The translations under genes and the position numbers were made by a program. The notes under the pieces were generated by a model. The model saw only the letters and a program-made list of their open reading frames with translations. It searched no databases and was not told the DNA's origin. From Stereum hirsutum FP-91666 SS1 (taxonomy: Eukaryota > Basidiomycota > Agaricomycetes > Russulales > Stereaceae): a DNA stretch of 64,000 nucleotides. The stretch spans positions 1,342,313-1,406,312 of the forward strand of contig NW_006763139.1 of assembly GCF_000264905.1 (NCBI RefSeq). Direction: 5' to 3'. Position 1 is the stretch's first letter. Each line of letters opens with the position of its first letter. Positions 21,892 to 33,312 of this stretch are shown here, one piece after another.

Positions 21892-24411
21892 TTAAGATCC
21901 CACAGCAATTGCTTTAGAGGGATGTACTGGACCGCCGGTCCAGGCAACAGAGGTAGAACTTGGTTCCTCTGACTCTAAAGACTAGAGAGACAAAACGCGT
22001 GAAAATGTGCAACACACCGAACGAGCGAGTAGACATACCTCCAACATCATGGTCACAGTTCCATCAACCTCTGCAAGTGGGATTCCACAGCCTACTGCAA
22101 TTAACCTCCTGTAGTCGTTCATACGTCCGCCCGTTCCCGCCGTGGCCTGGAACGCCACGAGCTCGTTAAACATCTCCTTTCTCTTCTTCCTATGCCGTCC
22201 TATATCTTCCCTCGAGGCCTTGCATGCAGCCTTCACGGCCTCCGGATCCGACGGTATCTCGGCGTATAACGATAGCAAGTCGTTCACCTCCTCCTGAATG
22301 GGCGCTTTCCTCTTTCCCAACCTGCTCTCCCCAATCCCGTCTACACTTCCATTCATACCGATAGGCTCCATATGGTCATCAGCAGTATACACCTGCGATC
22401 CTGGAACCAACGCAAGTTCGCCTCCTGCGTTATTCCTGATCACTTTCTCCCGCGCCTCTTCGTCCTTCACCCACTTCTCCCAGCCCAGTCGATATCTCTT
22501 CCCCATCTTTGCACTCAACTCTTCCTCCAGCTTACTCAAAGTCTGCGTCGCCTCCTGTATACCTTGTGCCTGCACCTTCAGCTGCCCAACCGACCTTTGG
22601 CTATCCAGAATCTCCGCTTGAATATTACTCAACAACGCATGGGCCTGGTTCAAATCGCGCTCCTTATCCCGAAGCTCTTGGTCGAACGAGGCCGCCAAAC
22701 TGTCCAGCATGCTCGTCATGTCATTAATGCTGCGCGTGCTCGCTTTCTGCGCGGCGACGGAATAGTGCAGAGGTGGCTTGTCGCCATGGGAAGGGGCAAA
22801 CGAGTAGTTTTGTGGCGGGAGCGGTAGGGGTGGGTACGCGGCTTGTTGCGCGCGGAAGGACATAGCGAGGGCTCGTGAAGGTATGACGGGCGACGCACGG
22901 AACTGTTCGTCTTCAAGGATGTAGTCCTCCGTACTCTTACCGTCTCGGTTCTGGATCTTCGGGTCGGCGCCATGGTCGATGAGGATTTTGACCAATCGTT
23001 TACTTCTACACCGGGCGGCCATAGTGAGCGCCGTCTCGCCGTCTTCGTCCTGAAAATTGATGATATCCGCCAGTTCGCGAGGGAAATCTGAGAGTCGGCC
23101 GAGGACAGTCTCCATATAGTATCGTGCCGCGTGGGTTTTGTTTTTCGACATCGCGACGTCTACGATATGGTGGAACACTGTTCGATTCGCGTTGTCGATA
23201 TTGAGCGTCGATCTGTGGAGGTGTTCGTATAGTTCGGGGAACTTCCGTACGTCGTAGTTGTTCGCGAACATGACACTGCGCATGAGGGCCGTCTGTCCTG
23301 CCTTGTTCACTTTGAAAATGTCGGCACCGGCGGTGAGAAGAAGTTTGACAATCCTGATACGACCCATGGCGCAGGCCCAGTGGAGCGCGGTGTGGCCGTC
23401 ATCGTCAATGGCCATGTTCGGATCGAGATCTGGCGGTGGGTTGACAAGGATTTCAGGTATCTTATTCTGGTCAGAGATGAAGTATTCCAGGATTTGGTCG
23501 CCATAAGATCTCGTGTCTACCCCGTTTGAGTAAGGAGCCTCGCCGTCCGATTCATCGTCGTGGAATCGTCTTGAACGCCGTCTACGACCACCCGCAGGAC
23601 TCGGAGACCATTCTTCTCCAGCACCGTTATATCCTCCATGACTTGCATGTTCAGCGTCGGACGCGCTGCCTAAGGGCGAAGGCGTTCTTGAGCTCGAAGA
23701 AGCCTCAGATGGTGAAGGTGTCATGGAGCCATCGTCGGACCCGCGTGTTGAAACAATATCGGCAATCGAATCGACCTCGACGTCCACGGGTTTATGAACC
23801 TCGGTTCCTGTGCGACGAACAGGCCGGCCGGTGTTGTTGTTCGCTAGGTGTTTGGGGGCTAGTGGCGGACTCTTGGCAGCGGGTTGGAATTCAATGATGG
23901 GTCGAAGAATATGATCGCAGTTATACTGCTTTGCGAGTTGCAGTCCTCGTTCAAGAGGGATCCATGTCCCTACGCAATGCAACATCGGGTCAGTCGACAC
24001 ATCGGGACATAGTCTTCACGCTGACTCCTGAGATGAGGCGCAAAGCATAGCGTGAACTCACCTTGATACTTCCCGTATCCACCCTGCACCTTCTCGTGCT
24101 CACCCTTCTGCACCTCCCTTTCTAGCACTCGCGTACGCTGCGGTTTGTCGAATCCAGCGACTTTCAGAATTTGAGTCGCGTTCAGCCACGAGTCGGCTCG
24201 ACGGCGCATTACAGCGACGCCCTTACACATCCTACGCGTGAAAAGAACGTGAATCGACGCTCCAGACATTCAGAAAGCAATACGAACATTTCGTAGACTG
24301 GTATCCCACTATACGTGGCCTATATGATGAGGAAGAATGGTTTCAGAAGATGATCCTGCTAGTGGTTCGCAGCCGACTGACCTTGAAGATCTGATAGGCG
24401 TCTGAAGGCAT
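21892..24411 (-). CDS. MBP1: APSES transcription factor, Mbp1-type DNA-binding subunit of MBF
   Basis: Cell-cycle transcription factor of G1/S. Small exons give [20 protein letters not shown] and [16 protein letters not shown]; then the KilA-N/APSES core [40 protein letters not shown] and [20 protein letters not shown], the exact Mbp1 hallmark. A basic, Ser-rich linker ([15 protein letters not shown]) follows, then ankyrin repeats ([40 protein letters not shown]) and a C-terminal coiled coil ([20 protein letters not shown]). The last intron (GTATGT to CTCTAG) joins MMLE to [14 protein letters not shown] and a stop at 21892; reading through it instead would end at 21982. The family is certain. 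It binds ACGCGT boxes, and its own promoter has a cluster of them. Confidence 0.92.
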
Positions 24412-24545
24412 GATCGTCGACGGTGCCTAGGGCAAGACGATGCACGATGCGGAGTGTCTACGTATACGCTGGCAAGAATGGAGGCGCAGAGGCGTGAGGA
24501 GATAGACGATACAAGGGGAAATGTATCCTGAACAGATCCGGCCCC

Positions 24546-24599
24546 ACGCGTGTTGTGGTGTCGCGACGCACCTGACGCGACGCGCCTCGGACCACGCGT
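24546..24599. promoter_or_regulatory. Cluster of MluI cell-cycle boxes upstream of Mbp1
   Basis: Perfect ACGCGT at 24546-24551 and 24594-24599, with TCGCGA at 24561 and two more ACGCG cores at 24575 and 24580. They lie 135-188 bp upstream of the Mbp1 start codon. ACGCGT is the known MBF site, so self-regulation is suggested. The rest of the 446-bp spacer (24412-24857) has no other feature besides the 3' UTR of the Swd1 gene. Confidence 0.6.
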
Positions 24600-24857
24600 C
24601 CGAATTCAACTTCGAGCATTGTTCACCTCATCCGCCTTTCATTTGTTTTCCCAATTTACGCAACAGGACACTACAGAATGTGCTGGTATCATTGTCTCGG
24701 ACGACTTGCAGACTTGTCTCCCAGACAATAGAGAGTCAAAGCGCTTGGCTATGACTGATGGAAGTGTTTCACAACGCGCAGACGGCGCTACAGACACACA
24801 CGACAAAGGGAAGTCCACCAACTCGAAAAACGCGCAGACGACAGGGCTATGACATGA

Positions 24858-26823
24858 CTACATCATCAAATCATCGTCCTCCATCCACAGCTTCATCCTC
24901 CACCCATCCTCATCCTCATCCGGGTCCTCAGTCGCCCACGTCGTTTCCTCATCATCGTCGCCGTTGGTCGGGCCTCGTTGATTCTCTTGTTGTGCACCAG
25001 TGTCTACACCGGATAGGATGTCTATCTCCTCTTCCTCAGCTTTCATCTTTCGAAGTGCGATTTCGCTCTCGTCCTCCTATATTCGTCAAGCAGCATGAGT
25101 TGAGCTCTAAGACAATGGGAAAGTGTCAAGAAAGAGACTGACGATATCGAACTCATCTTCACGTTCCTCGTATTCCACATTCTCATCCACTTCTTCAAAC
25201 CCACCGGCGAAAGCTCCCCAACGCTCAGGTGTTGGACAATGCCATATTAGAACGTTACCCTCTTTTGTCGTCGAACATATTGAAGGTTTTGTAGGATGCC
25301 ACTGCAGTACATAAGAGCGAGGTGCAATTAGCGACGAGGTATCGGCGATATAAAAGATTGTCGTCTTACATGTACGTGAACCAAGGGCTCTCGCCCACCG
25401 TCTAGCGTACTCGCAAACTGACCATCATTGGAGATGTCCCAAATATATATCTTGTGAGTCGCGGGATCCGCCGCACCTACAGCATCACGATTAATCTAGA
25501 TGCTCGAAGTTTCATGAGAGGACTACGAACCTCCAGCAAGCCACTCTCCATCCGGACTGAAGGACATTGCATGCCATGCAGCCCTGCTAATCGGATCATT
25601 GAAGCGATGTGTCGGTTCGAGTTCCACTTCTATGTATTCCCGAGCATCATTAGGTGGCGGGTAGGTGGGTAGGTTGAATTGTCGTAGTGTCCGGTCGGAA
25701 GAGTTCGTGACGAGTCGTCTAACATGAAAGGTGAAACTATTGAGAATGACCATGCTGAATGAAGGAATGATTGTGCCATACCGACCGGATTTTGCGAAAT
25801 CCAAACCTCGCATGATACCCGCGCCTGATACTTTATGTCGGGCGACCATCTAGGAACGGGACGCAACAGGTAAGAGGGGATACACGACGTTCGCGTTTTT
25901 CACCAAAAAGTAAACAATGGGACATACAGATTTCGTTCGTGTATTGAATACAAGAATGTGGCCCAAGGAAGTCCCCACGAATATGTGCTTTCCAGTCGGG
26001 TCAAATCGAGCCACCGTCATGTCAGATCTTCACGAAATCACACCAATCAGCCATAAGTGAATGGCTCCATAAGGATAGAGACGTACCTGGGGGCAGACAT
26101 CTGCGCTTCCTCATCACTCTCATCCTGCACCTCAAACAGTTCTACCCTCCCTCGGTGCTGCTTCCTCAGGTCTACGAGATACGCCTCGCCCGTACTCAAT
26201 AGAGCCAAGATGATTTGACTTCATTCAAGCTTCGGTCATCATGAACATGCATTATTTCGAGAGCAACGCACCTATTCTTTGGATGAAAGCTGGCCGACGT
26301 AACGGGTGCATCGAACCGAATCGTCGCTTTCCTCTGCGGCGGATCTATCTCCGACGCCAAATCCCACACAATCACATTCCAATCCTTCGAGCCCGTCAAC
26401 ACAAACCTCGAATGCCGCGACCAACTATCGAAATTGATCAAACGCACCACGTAAACACAAAGGCAGAGGCAGAGAAACCCGGACAAGAGCAGACAAGGGT
26501 GAGTAACGGCTCACTCACTCGAAAGAGACGCAAATGAACACACGTACTCACTCGACACTAGTCACGCCCTTGACGTGTCCTTCCAACCAGCGCACTGCTG
26601 CATGTGTCTGCAGATCCCATATGACTGCTGAACCGTCGTTTCGAGCTGTGGCAACGTATTGGCCTGAGGGATCGAAGCGTGCTTGGAGGGCCTGGGATGG
26701 GAGAGATGTCTGGACGGCGGTGGGGTAGGTGATATTGAAAGGGTCTAAGTGTAAAGATATTGTGAGGCTTATTACACATAGATTATCATGATTCCCATGC
26801 GTACTGAGAAGTGATGCGTTCAT
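24858..26823 (-). CDS. SWD1: COMPASS complex WD40 subunit Swd1 (RbBP5)
   Basis: Scaffold subunit of the Set1 histone H3K4 methyltransferase complex, nuclear. The first exon MNASLL joins NPFNITYPTAV, the typical Swd1 N-terminus. WD40 repeats follow over about seven exons: ARFDPSGQYVATARNDGSAV then IWDL; WSRHSRFVLTGSKDWNVIVW; ARFDPTGKHIFVGTSLGHIL; RLVTNSSDRTLRQFNL; MSFSPDGEWLAGGAADPATH then KIYIWD; HWHPTKPSICSTTKEGNVLI then W. The C-terminus is strongly acidic (EEVDENVEYEEREDEFDIED; DEDEDGW) and ends DDDLMM. RbBP5 uses acidic C-terminal segments to bind Ash2 and WDR5; that contact here is inferred. The start is the first Met that keeps the DPF/NPF-type opening. Confidence 0.87.
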
Positions 26824-27688
26824 TTCGCGCGGGTGTGTCGAGAATGAAAGTTGAAGCCACGATACTCTGCGTCGCGCCGCGTTTGAGTGTTAACAAGGAC
26901 CAACCTCAAGGTGATATCAAGATGGTACTGTGTGGGGCAAGCTGAGGTCTACTGAGTCGGGGCGATGGAAGGCAGTCAACCTTCGATGGTGATGGTTCAG
27001 TGTCAAGAGGTGCCAATTCGCAACTGTGGCACAAGCGTCGATCGAGGACACTGTGGCGTTGCGCCACACCATTTGTTTGTGGTGGGTTGCAGAGCAATTT
27101 GAAAGTAATAACTTGAAACGCGATCCTTATGGTGATAGGAATATGTCACTGTGGAGCAAGTATGGCGATAATAGTATGTACATAAGGAAGTGAGTGTCAC
27201 GGTAGTGTGCACGTGGGGAACATCGACAAGATGGTTGTTCATGTACTTATGACAGTACTGAGTACCTACTACTACCTCAATAAATTGTCAATGAAAGTTA
27301 CAGGTAGGAAGCTAATTGGGGCCTGTGACGATTCGGGAAACCATCCATCGAAACGAAAATGTAGGGGAAAAAACAGGGAAATTGCAGGAAAACGGAAACA
27401 AAATTGAAGAAAACCAATGGGAAAATGAAGACACATCCACTGATGACCCTGTGCCCTGGGTGCATTAGTAGCATAGCAAGGCCAAGGGTTTATTCTTTTG
27501 CGAGAGTCCTGCACGTATTTCATTCACAAAAGGGCCAGCTACAAGACATAAACAGTCAGGATCGAGAAAGGATTGAAGGATTCCTGCGTGCGAACTATCC
27601 CTTCTGATGAACTTACCTCAGGACATCTCGACCCGGTGGCTGCTCAAGCGGTCGCAGTGAGCTCTCCATCGGTATCATCATCGGCGGC
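26824..27688. other. Intergenic region, no gene supported
   Basis: 865 bp upstream of Swd1 and downstream of the acidic-protein gene. The stretch about 27340-27440 is notably purine-rich, with AAAA and GGAAA runs. Only short frames without protein character. No hairpin or repeat was recognised. Confidence 0.4.
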
Positions 27689-28717
27689 CTACTCCTGGTC
27701 ATGGAAACCATGCCCTTGAGCCTCGTCACCTTCTTCTCCATCTTCCTCTTCGTCAGACTGGTCGCCTTTTTCTCCACCTTCCTCATCGTCAAACTGGTCG
27801 CTCTCTTCGGTATCGAGGCCGCCATCCGTACTCTCAGTTGCATCAGCATCAGTGCCGTCGTAGGAGCCGGTATTATCAGTCGTGTAGCCGGCGTAAACCG
27901 AGGAATATTCGAACTCCTCATCATAATCATCTGAGGACTCTAAATCGGGGGTCACGGAGCCTGACCAAGGGGCTATACAGCTTGTCGTTAGACGACCACT
28001 TCCAATAGAGATACAACCAAGGAGAAAACATACAACGAAGCGTGTGTATACTTCGACCATATCCTCGACCCTGAGAAAGATGCACTGGAGCTCGCTGCAG
28101 GAGTAAAAGCGCCTCTGCGGCGGTGATCTCCGCAGATACTTGCTTCAAATCCAGTAGTGTTCTTGCGGCCTTCAAGTCAGCATCTGTTATGGCCGTGGGG
28201 ACGTAGCTTCTAATTCCAGGGAAAAGATGATAGTCAGCATGGATACGAACCGGGCCGCAAGGCCTGCATAAAGCGCTCTTTGAGAATATCACTTACAAAA
28301 TTGGAGTTCCAGCATCGCGCTGACGATCGCCGTGGTTTGGGGAGATAGAACGTGCCTGTGAACATCAAAGCTAGTGAGTCCTCAGGGAAAGTTCCAGGAT
28401 ATAGATGGAGAACTGACAGAGCGGGACACCGAATGGTCAGCTCGAAAACGTACAGTGGGCGGTGATGATGGATGGGTGTGGATGGACGAGGATGGAGTGG
28501 ACACAGTGATCTGAGCTCCGTTCTCGTCCACTGAACTGTAATCCCTGCCACCAAGAGGTTGCGATGCAGCGTTGGTGACCTTCCTCTTGTGAGAGGAGTG
28601 ACCCTCAGAGTCTATTCCCTTGGCGGATTCTCGAGCGGCGGCCAATTTCCTAGCCTTGAGTTCATTTCTCTGCTTTAAATATGCCCTAGGGGACATATTG
28701 ATGGCAACGAGAGGCAT
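27689..28717 (-). CDS. Hypothetical protein with acidic C-terminus
   Basis: Not recognised. Spliced from about five exons: MPLVAINMSPRAYLKQRNEL with a basic, helical start (KARKLAAARESAKG); a Ser/Thr-rich middle; ARSISPNHGDRQRDAGTPIL; SYVPTAITDADLKAARTLLD followed by LKQVSAEITAAEALLLLQRA, a likely amphipathic helix pair; then SPWSGSVTPDLESSDDYDEE and a long Asp/Glu-rich tail (EESDQFDDEEGGEKGDQSDE) ending HGFHDQE. Introns were set by frame continuity and GT-AG, so borders are provisional. An acidic tail plus a basic head suggests a nuclear protein, without further evidence. It sits between Swd1 and Dbp10, all on the minus strand. Confidence 0.55.
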
Positions 28718-29604
28718 CTTAAGATACAGATGTTGGAGGGTTCACAAGCCAGGCAGGGGAGAGGGCGAGATGATGGAAGTCCGAGCACAGAAACCAGAAG
28801 GACGAGGGTGTCGAAATCCAACCAGCCTTTATAGGCTGATCGGATTACAATGGAGTCGCCAAAAGCGTTACCTGCAGCCACGTGGTCCCATTCCGGTGTC
28901 CGTCAGATTAACACCAGGTGGTGCTTATCGCGTAAGTATCAGATAACTTCTAATATTAGCCCCTTATCAACTGTCTTTATCTGATCTTTTGTCTCCCATT
29001 CAAGGCCATTTTCTTGTATATGCCAGGAGCACCTGCAATATAATCACGATCGCTGAGCGATGTCTGGATGGGAGGTAAGTACGTCGCGGTAAGTGCTTCT
29101 CCAAAACGTGATGAATGCTCTTTCATTGTACTCCTGTGCGGCTGACTCGACCACGATATCATAGGCTGAGAGTGATCGTGAAGGTGCATGTTTAGTTCAA
29201 GTACTGCGATGAGATGGAAGCGATGAAAACGTCACGCTTGACGAAGATTGTTGGGAACGAGTTGGCAGTGGCCAGAAGATGAGCCACCCAGTGGAGTATC
29301 TTAAGGTACTCACTGAGTGTTTAAGAGTACTTGGCCTGACAAGAAGTGAAAACCCGCCGTGGCGGTCGTTAGGAAGTTGCGATCCAATTGCGATCCATAA
29401 ATTGGTACGACGGGTTCTAGGTGTACCGATGCTCTGGGTTGTCGGAAGTTTGTTCATCTCCAGCGAGCGGCCTTTTTCTGCAGAGCCTGGATAGTAAAGG
29501 CTTGTTTCGAGTGGGATGTAGCATAGCTCCAGAGAGCATGAGAACCTCGAGCAGAGCAATCAAAAGAATAAAAGAAGTACAAGAGCTACGTAGCTTCAGA
29601 CATA
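28718..29604. other. Intergenic region, no gene supported
   Basis: 887 bp containing the promoter of the acidic-protein gene and the 3' UTR of Dbp10. Frames at 29197-29559 (minus) and 28620-28946 (plus) show no domain or sensible splice context. Confidence 0.4.
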
Positions 29605-32600
29605 TTACCGCTTGCCCTTCTTCCTGCTCGGCCTCGCATTCTTCGCTTTCCTCTGGTCTGACATCTTCCTGTCTCTCCGGATCTGCTCCACCGACTTGAG
29701 CTCATTCTTGACTCTACCCATCGACTTCCCCCCATACCGACCACCAGTCGGTTTACCTCCCTTTCCTTTACCCCTACCTCCAGCCCCCTCTCCCTCGGTC
29801 GGTCCCGCAGCCTCTGCACCCTTCTTGATTTGCCTGACCTTCCTCTCATAGCCCTTGTGAAGCTTGTCTAGAGGCTTTGCTTGAGTGACCTGTTGATGCT
29901 TGAACCTCTTTCCTCCCTTCCCTGCCGGACCTGCACCGGTGAACCTCGAATCCTCCATTTCCCCGACCTTGGGCAAACTGAACTTGCTCTTCGCCTTCCA
30001 CTCGTCGAAGCGTCCGCTGCGATACGTGGCTGGCAACTTGGTTCCGCTCTCGGTTCTGACCATTTTGACGTTGTCGGCGCCAGCTCCGTCGCCTTTGACG
30101 AACTTCTTCTTTTTCTTATCCCAAGTCGTTTGGGAGTAGGCACGTTTTTGAGCAGCTACACCTTCGTCGGTGGTTAGATCGAAAGTGGCGTTGCGCGCCT
30201 GCTCAGCGAATGTGGCATTATCGCGTAGAGAGTACCTATGGTAACGAGTCATGAGTATGAGGATGCCAGGACACGGAGAAGATTAATAATGGACATACCC
30301 TTTCTCTGTGTCGGCATCTTTTTGGTAATGCGACATGTAGAATTCCTCGTCGCGATAGCCATCTTTTCGCTTTTTCGTTGTGGTGTCGAAGACAGCCTAT
30401 GAGTGAGGTGTATCAGTAAGTATCCGTATGAAGTCCTGTCAAAGAGATAAGTACCCACCGCAATATCTGCCTCGTCCGCCATCTCTAATCCCTCTACTTC
30501 CCCTCCGCCTTCGATCCCATCCTCTTCGTCGGAGTCGTCCTCAACTATAGCTGACGCTGACGTGGATGCCATGGCTGCTCTCTCGACCGCCTTGGACAGT
30601 GCCTTCCTCCTATCCTTCATCAGAGCCGCATTTCCCGTCTTCCCTCGCGTTCCAATCTCCAGAGCGGTCTCCGCAGGCCGGAATGAGTTGACCGTCCTCA
30701 ACAGCAACCTCCTCTTCTCCTCTGCCTCCCTCTGTTCTTCCCTCCTCTTCACATCCTCTTGTCCTCCCGTGGCCGCGCCGATCCCCTTCAACCTCAGAAC
30801 AGGATGTGAGCCTCCCTCTGCACCAGCCCCAATGAGGCCCCAAGCCCCCGGCTTCTTCATCATATCCTTCGCCCTCTTATAACTCGCCTGACTCGCCTTA
30901 CCCTTACTCCTCTCATACATCCCTTGACCCTTCCTCATGACATCCCTCAATACAGGAAGCGAATGGTTCGCCTCGTCCAACGAGCGAATGTACTCCACCT
31001 CCTCGTCCATCTTCTCCCTAGTGAACGTGCCCAGCATCAACGACTCCGTATATAAGCTCTCGCCCTTCCCCTGCTCCTCTGACGCAGTGGCCTCGCTCTT
31101 GATTGGCCTCCCGAGAAAGAGCTGAAGATCGAGCAAATAAGGCAACTCAACGGGACTGACGAAACTCCAAGCCCATCCCTGTCTTCCAGCTCTGGCCGTC
31201 CTTCCTACACGATGCACGAATACCCTCGCACCCTGCGGGAAGTCGTAATTCACCACGTTCTCAAGAACTGGGATATCGATACCACGAGCAGCAACATCTG
31301 TCACGACGAGGACATTGGTCACTCCTCGACGGAAGAAGTCCATCTGTTGCGTGCGAGCGGCTTGATCCAACGACCCGTAGATGTGCGAAACGGAGTAGCC
31401 GGCGGTGATCAGCAGGTTGGTGAGGTACTCGACATGATGTTTGGTGGCGGCGAAGACGAGGGTCTGATGAGGTGCTGTGAGCTGAGGCCCACCACTCTTT
31501 CCTTTCCCTTTCCCCTTCTTCTGCTTCTCTCCATCTTCTTCCGCCTTGTCGGGATTATTCTGTCCTAGAGGGACGCAGATAACGTCCCGCAACAACGCGA
31601 GCAATGAGGCGTCTTTCTCCGTCTGCTTGACTGAAAAGAACGCCATTCTCAAATCGGAACTGATCTTGCTCTCCGCATCCAATCGGACGAGCTTCGGATT
31701 GTCGAGGCCTGCTTTCGCGAAGTCGACGAGACTTTTGGGGAGTGTGGCGGAGAAGAGAAGGGTTTGACGGGTTGGAGGGAGACGACTGACGATTTCGGTG
31801 AGAGCGGTCTCGAACCCCATTTCGAAAAGACGGTCGGCTTCGTCGAAGACTACGTATTGGACGGACCGGAGGTCAAGATTCATTTCGACGATGAGATGGA
31901 GGAGACGACCGGGTGTGGCGATGATGCTGTTTGTGTGGTCATGTCAATTATATCTCAGTACGTTGTGCGGATGAAAAGGAGAAGATGTGCTCACACGTCA
32001 GGGTTACTTGAGATCATCTCAAACTGCTCGTCCAAACCCTCTCCACCCACAATCAGCCCCCACCTCAATGCTTGTCCTCTCTTCCCATCCTCTGCATCAT
32101 CATTGTCTTTATCACCAGCGTGTCCTCCATCTCCCTCTCTCCACCCTCTCGCGAGTTCCTTCCCGACCTTCATGACCTGCAACGCCAGTTCACGAGCTGG
32201 CAGCATGATAAGGGCACGAGCACCAAACGAAGTAGCATGTCGTCCGCCTAATCGTTGAATGAGAGGCACGAGGAACGCGAGCGATTTCCCAGAACCTGTT
32301 CGTGCCATGCCTACAAGATCTCTTGGAGGATTAGACAGAAGGACGGGGATTGATTGTCGTTGGATAGGTGTAGGGGTCCGGAAACCCTGGAGGGTGAGTG
32401 AACGGAGGAGCCACGGATGTAAACCTACAAGTCTCTCAAGATGTAAGACTTGCAATATCAACATGAAAAATGTGGTACGCACCCATGCTCTGGAAACTAC
32501 CACCTCCAATCTCCCCCTTCACAAGCTTATTCTTGCCCTTCGTCTTCTTCATAACCTCCGTTCCCTCTTTCACATCCCTCTTCGTCATAGAATCCCTGAT

Positions 32601-32837
32601 AATATCTTGCAGAACGTCGTCGTCATCTCCGCCATCGTCAGCTATAGCAGATGCACCTGCTCTGGGTTTTTGTTTCGCAGAAGTTTTCCGTTTCTTGTTC
32701 CCGGCCAGAGCAGTAGAAATATCGACCGAGTCTTCAGAGCCAGAAAAGTCCGAGTCGTCTTGTGGGACGACAGAGAAGTCTGATGATGGTTCCTCTTCTT
32801 CGTGAGCTGGAGCGCGTTTCCGTTTGTGAATGGCCAT
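29605..32837 (-). CDS. DBP10: ATP-dependent RNA helicase Dbp10 (DDX54), ribosome biogenesis
   Basis: Nucleolar DEAD-box helicase for 60S subunit assembly. The start MAIHKRKRAPAHEEEEPSSD leads into an acidic/basic N-terminal region. The helicase core has all motifs: Q motif (TPTPIQRQSIP after GFR), I (ARTGSGKS), Ia (PARELA), Ib (TPGR), II (DEAD in VFDEADRLF), III (SAT), IV (TLVFAATKHHVEYL), V (TDVAARGID) and VI (HRVGRTARAG). The family-specific C-terminal domain follows (FYMSHYQKDADTEKGYSLRD, ATFAEQARNATFDLTTDE), then a Lys/Arg/Gly-rich tail (GGKPTGGRYGGKSMGRVKNE) ending RPSRKKGKR. Insertions before motif IV (KQKKGKGKGKSGG) are low-complexity and usual for Dbp10. About 980 residues in six exons. 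Confidence 0.93.
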
Positions 32838-33312
32838 AGTAGGGAGAAACACCCAGTGGTGAGGTAGGTGTAGAGGAGGTATGAACACAAGGGCAGTAAT
32901 TTCGAGCGGGTGGCAAAAACACTCGGCTCCGACAAAGCGGCGCTGTGGCGGGCAGAAGCCGACGGATGCGGCCCCTGGACGTTGTTCGGCAGTGACTCAG
33001 ATTGACAGTCGAACACTAAGTTTTCAGGTTCAAGCTTTACCAATAGGTCTCCACTACAGTGTCTGGCTTCGCAAATGATTACTGTCCAAGAGATGCATTA
33101 TTCAAAATACAGTATTGTGTTCATTCTATCGCTTCACGAGCGTCCACTGCCCCAATAAATCATGACTTGCACTGAGTGCCAGTGTCCCCGCACATTGAAA
33201 CACCCTGTCGACTTCTGCAACGTAGAGCACTTCTGTCAACAAGTCTGACTCCCACTCGACCTCGAACAGTTCTCCACCCATAATTTATACCCATACCGCA
33301 CGTTGAAACCGC
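32838..33312. other. Intergenic spacer between Dbp10 and the ENT transporter
   Basis: 475 bp with the Dbp10 promoter on the left and the transporter 3' UTR on the right. The minus-strand frame running upstream of the Dbp10 Met to 32888 has no conserved character. Confidence 0.4.
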
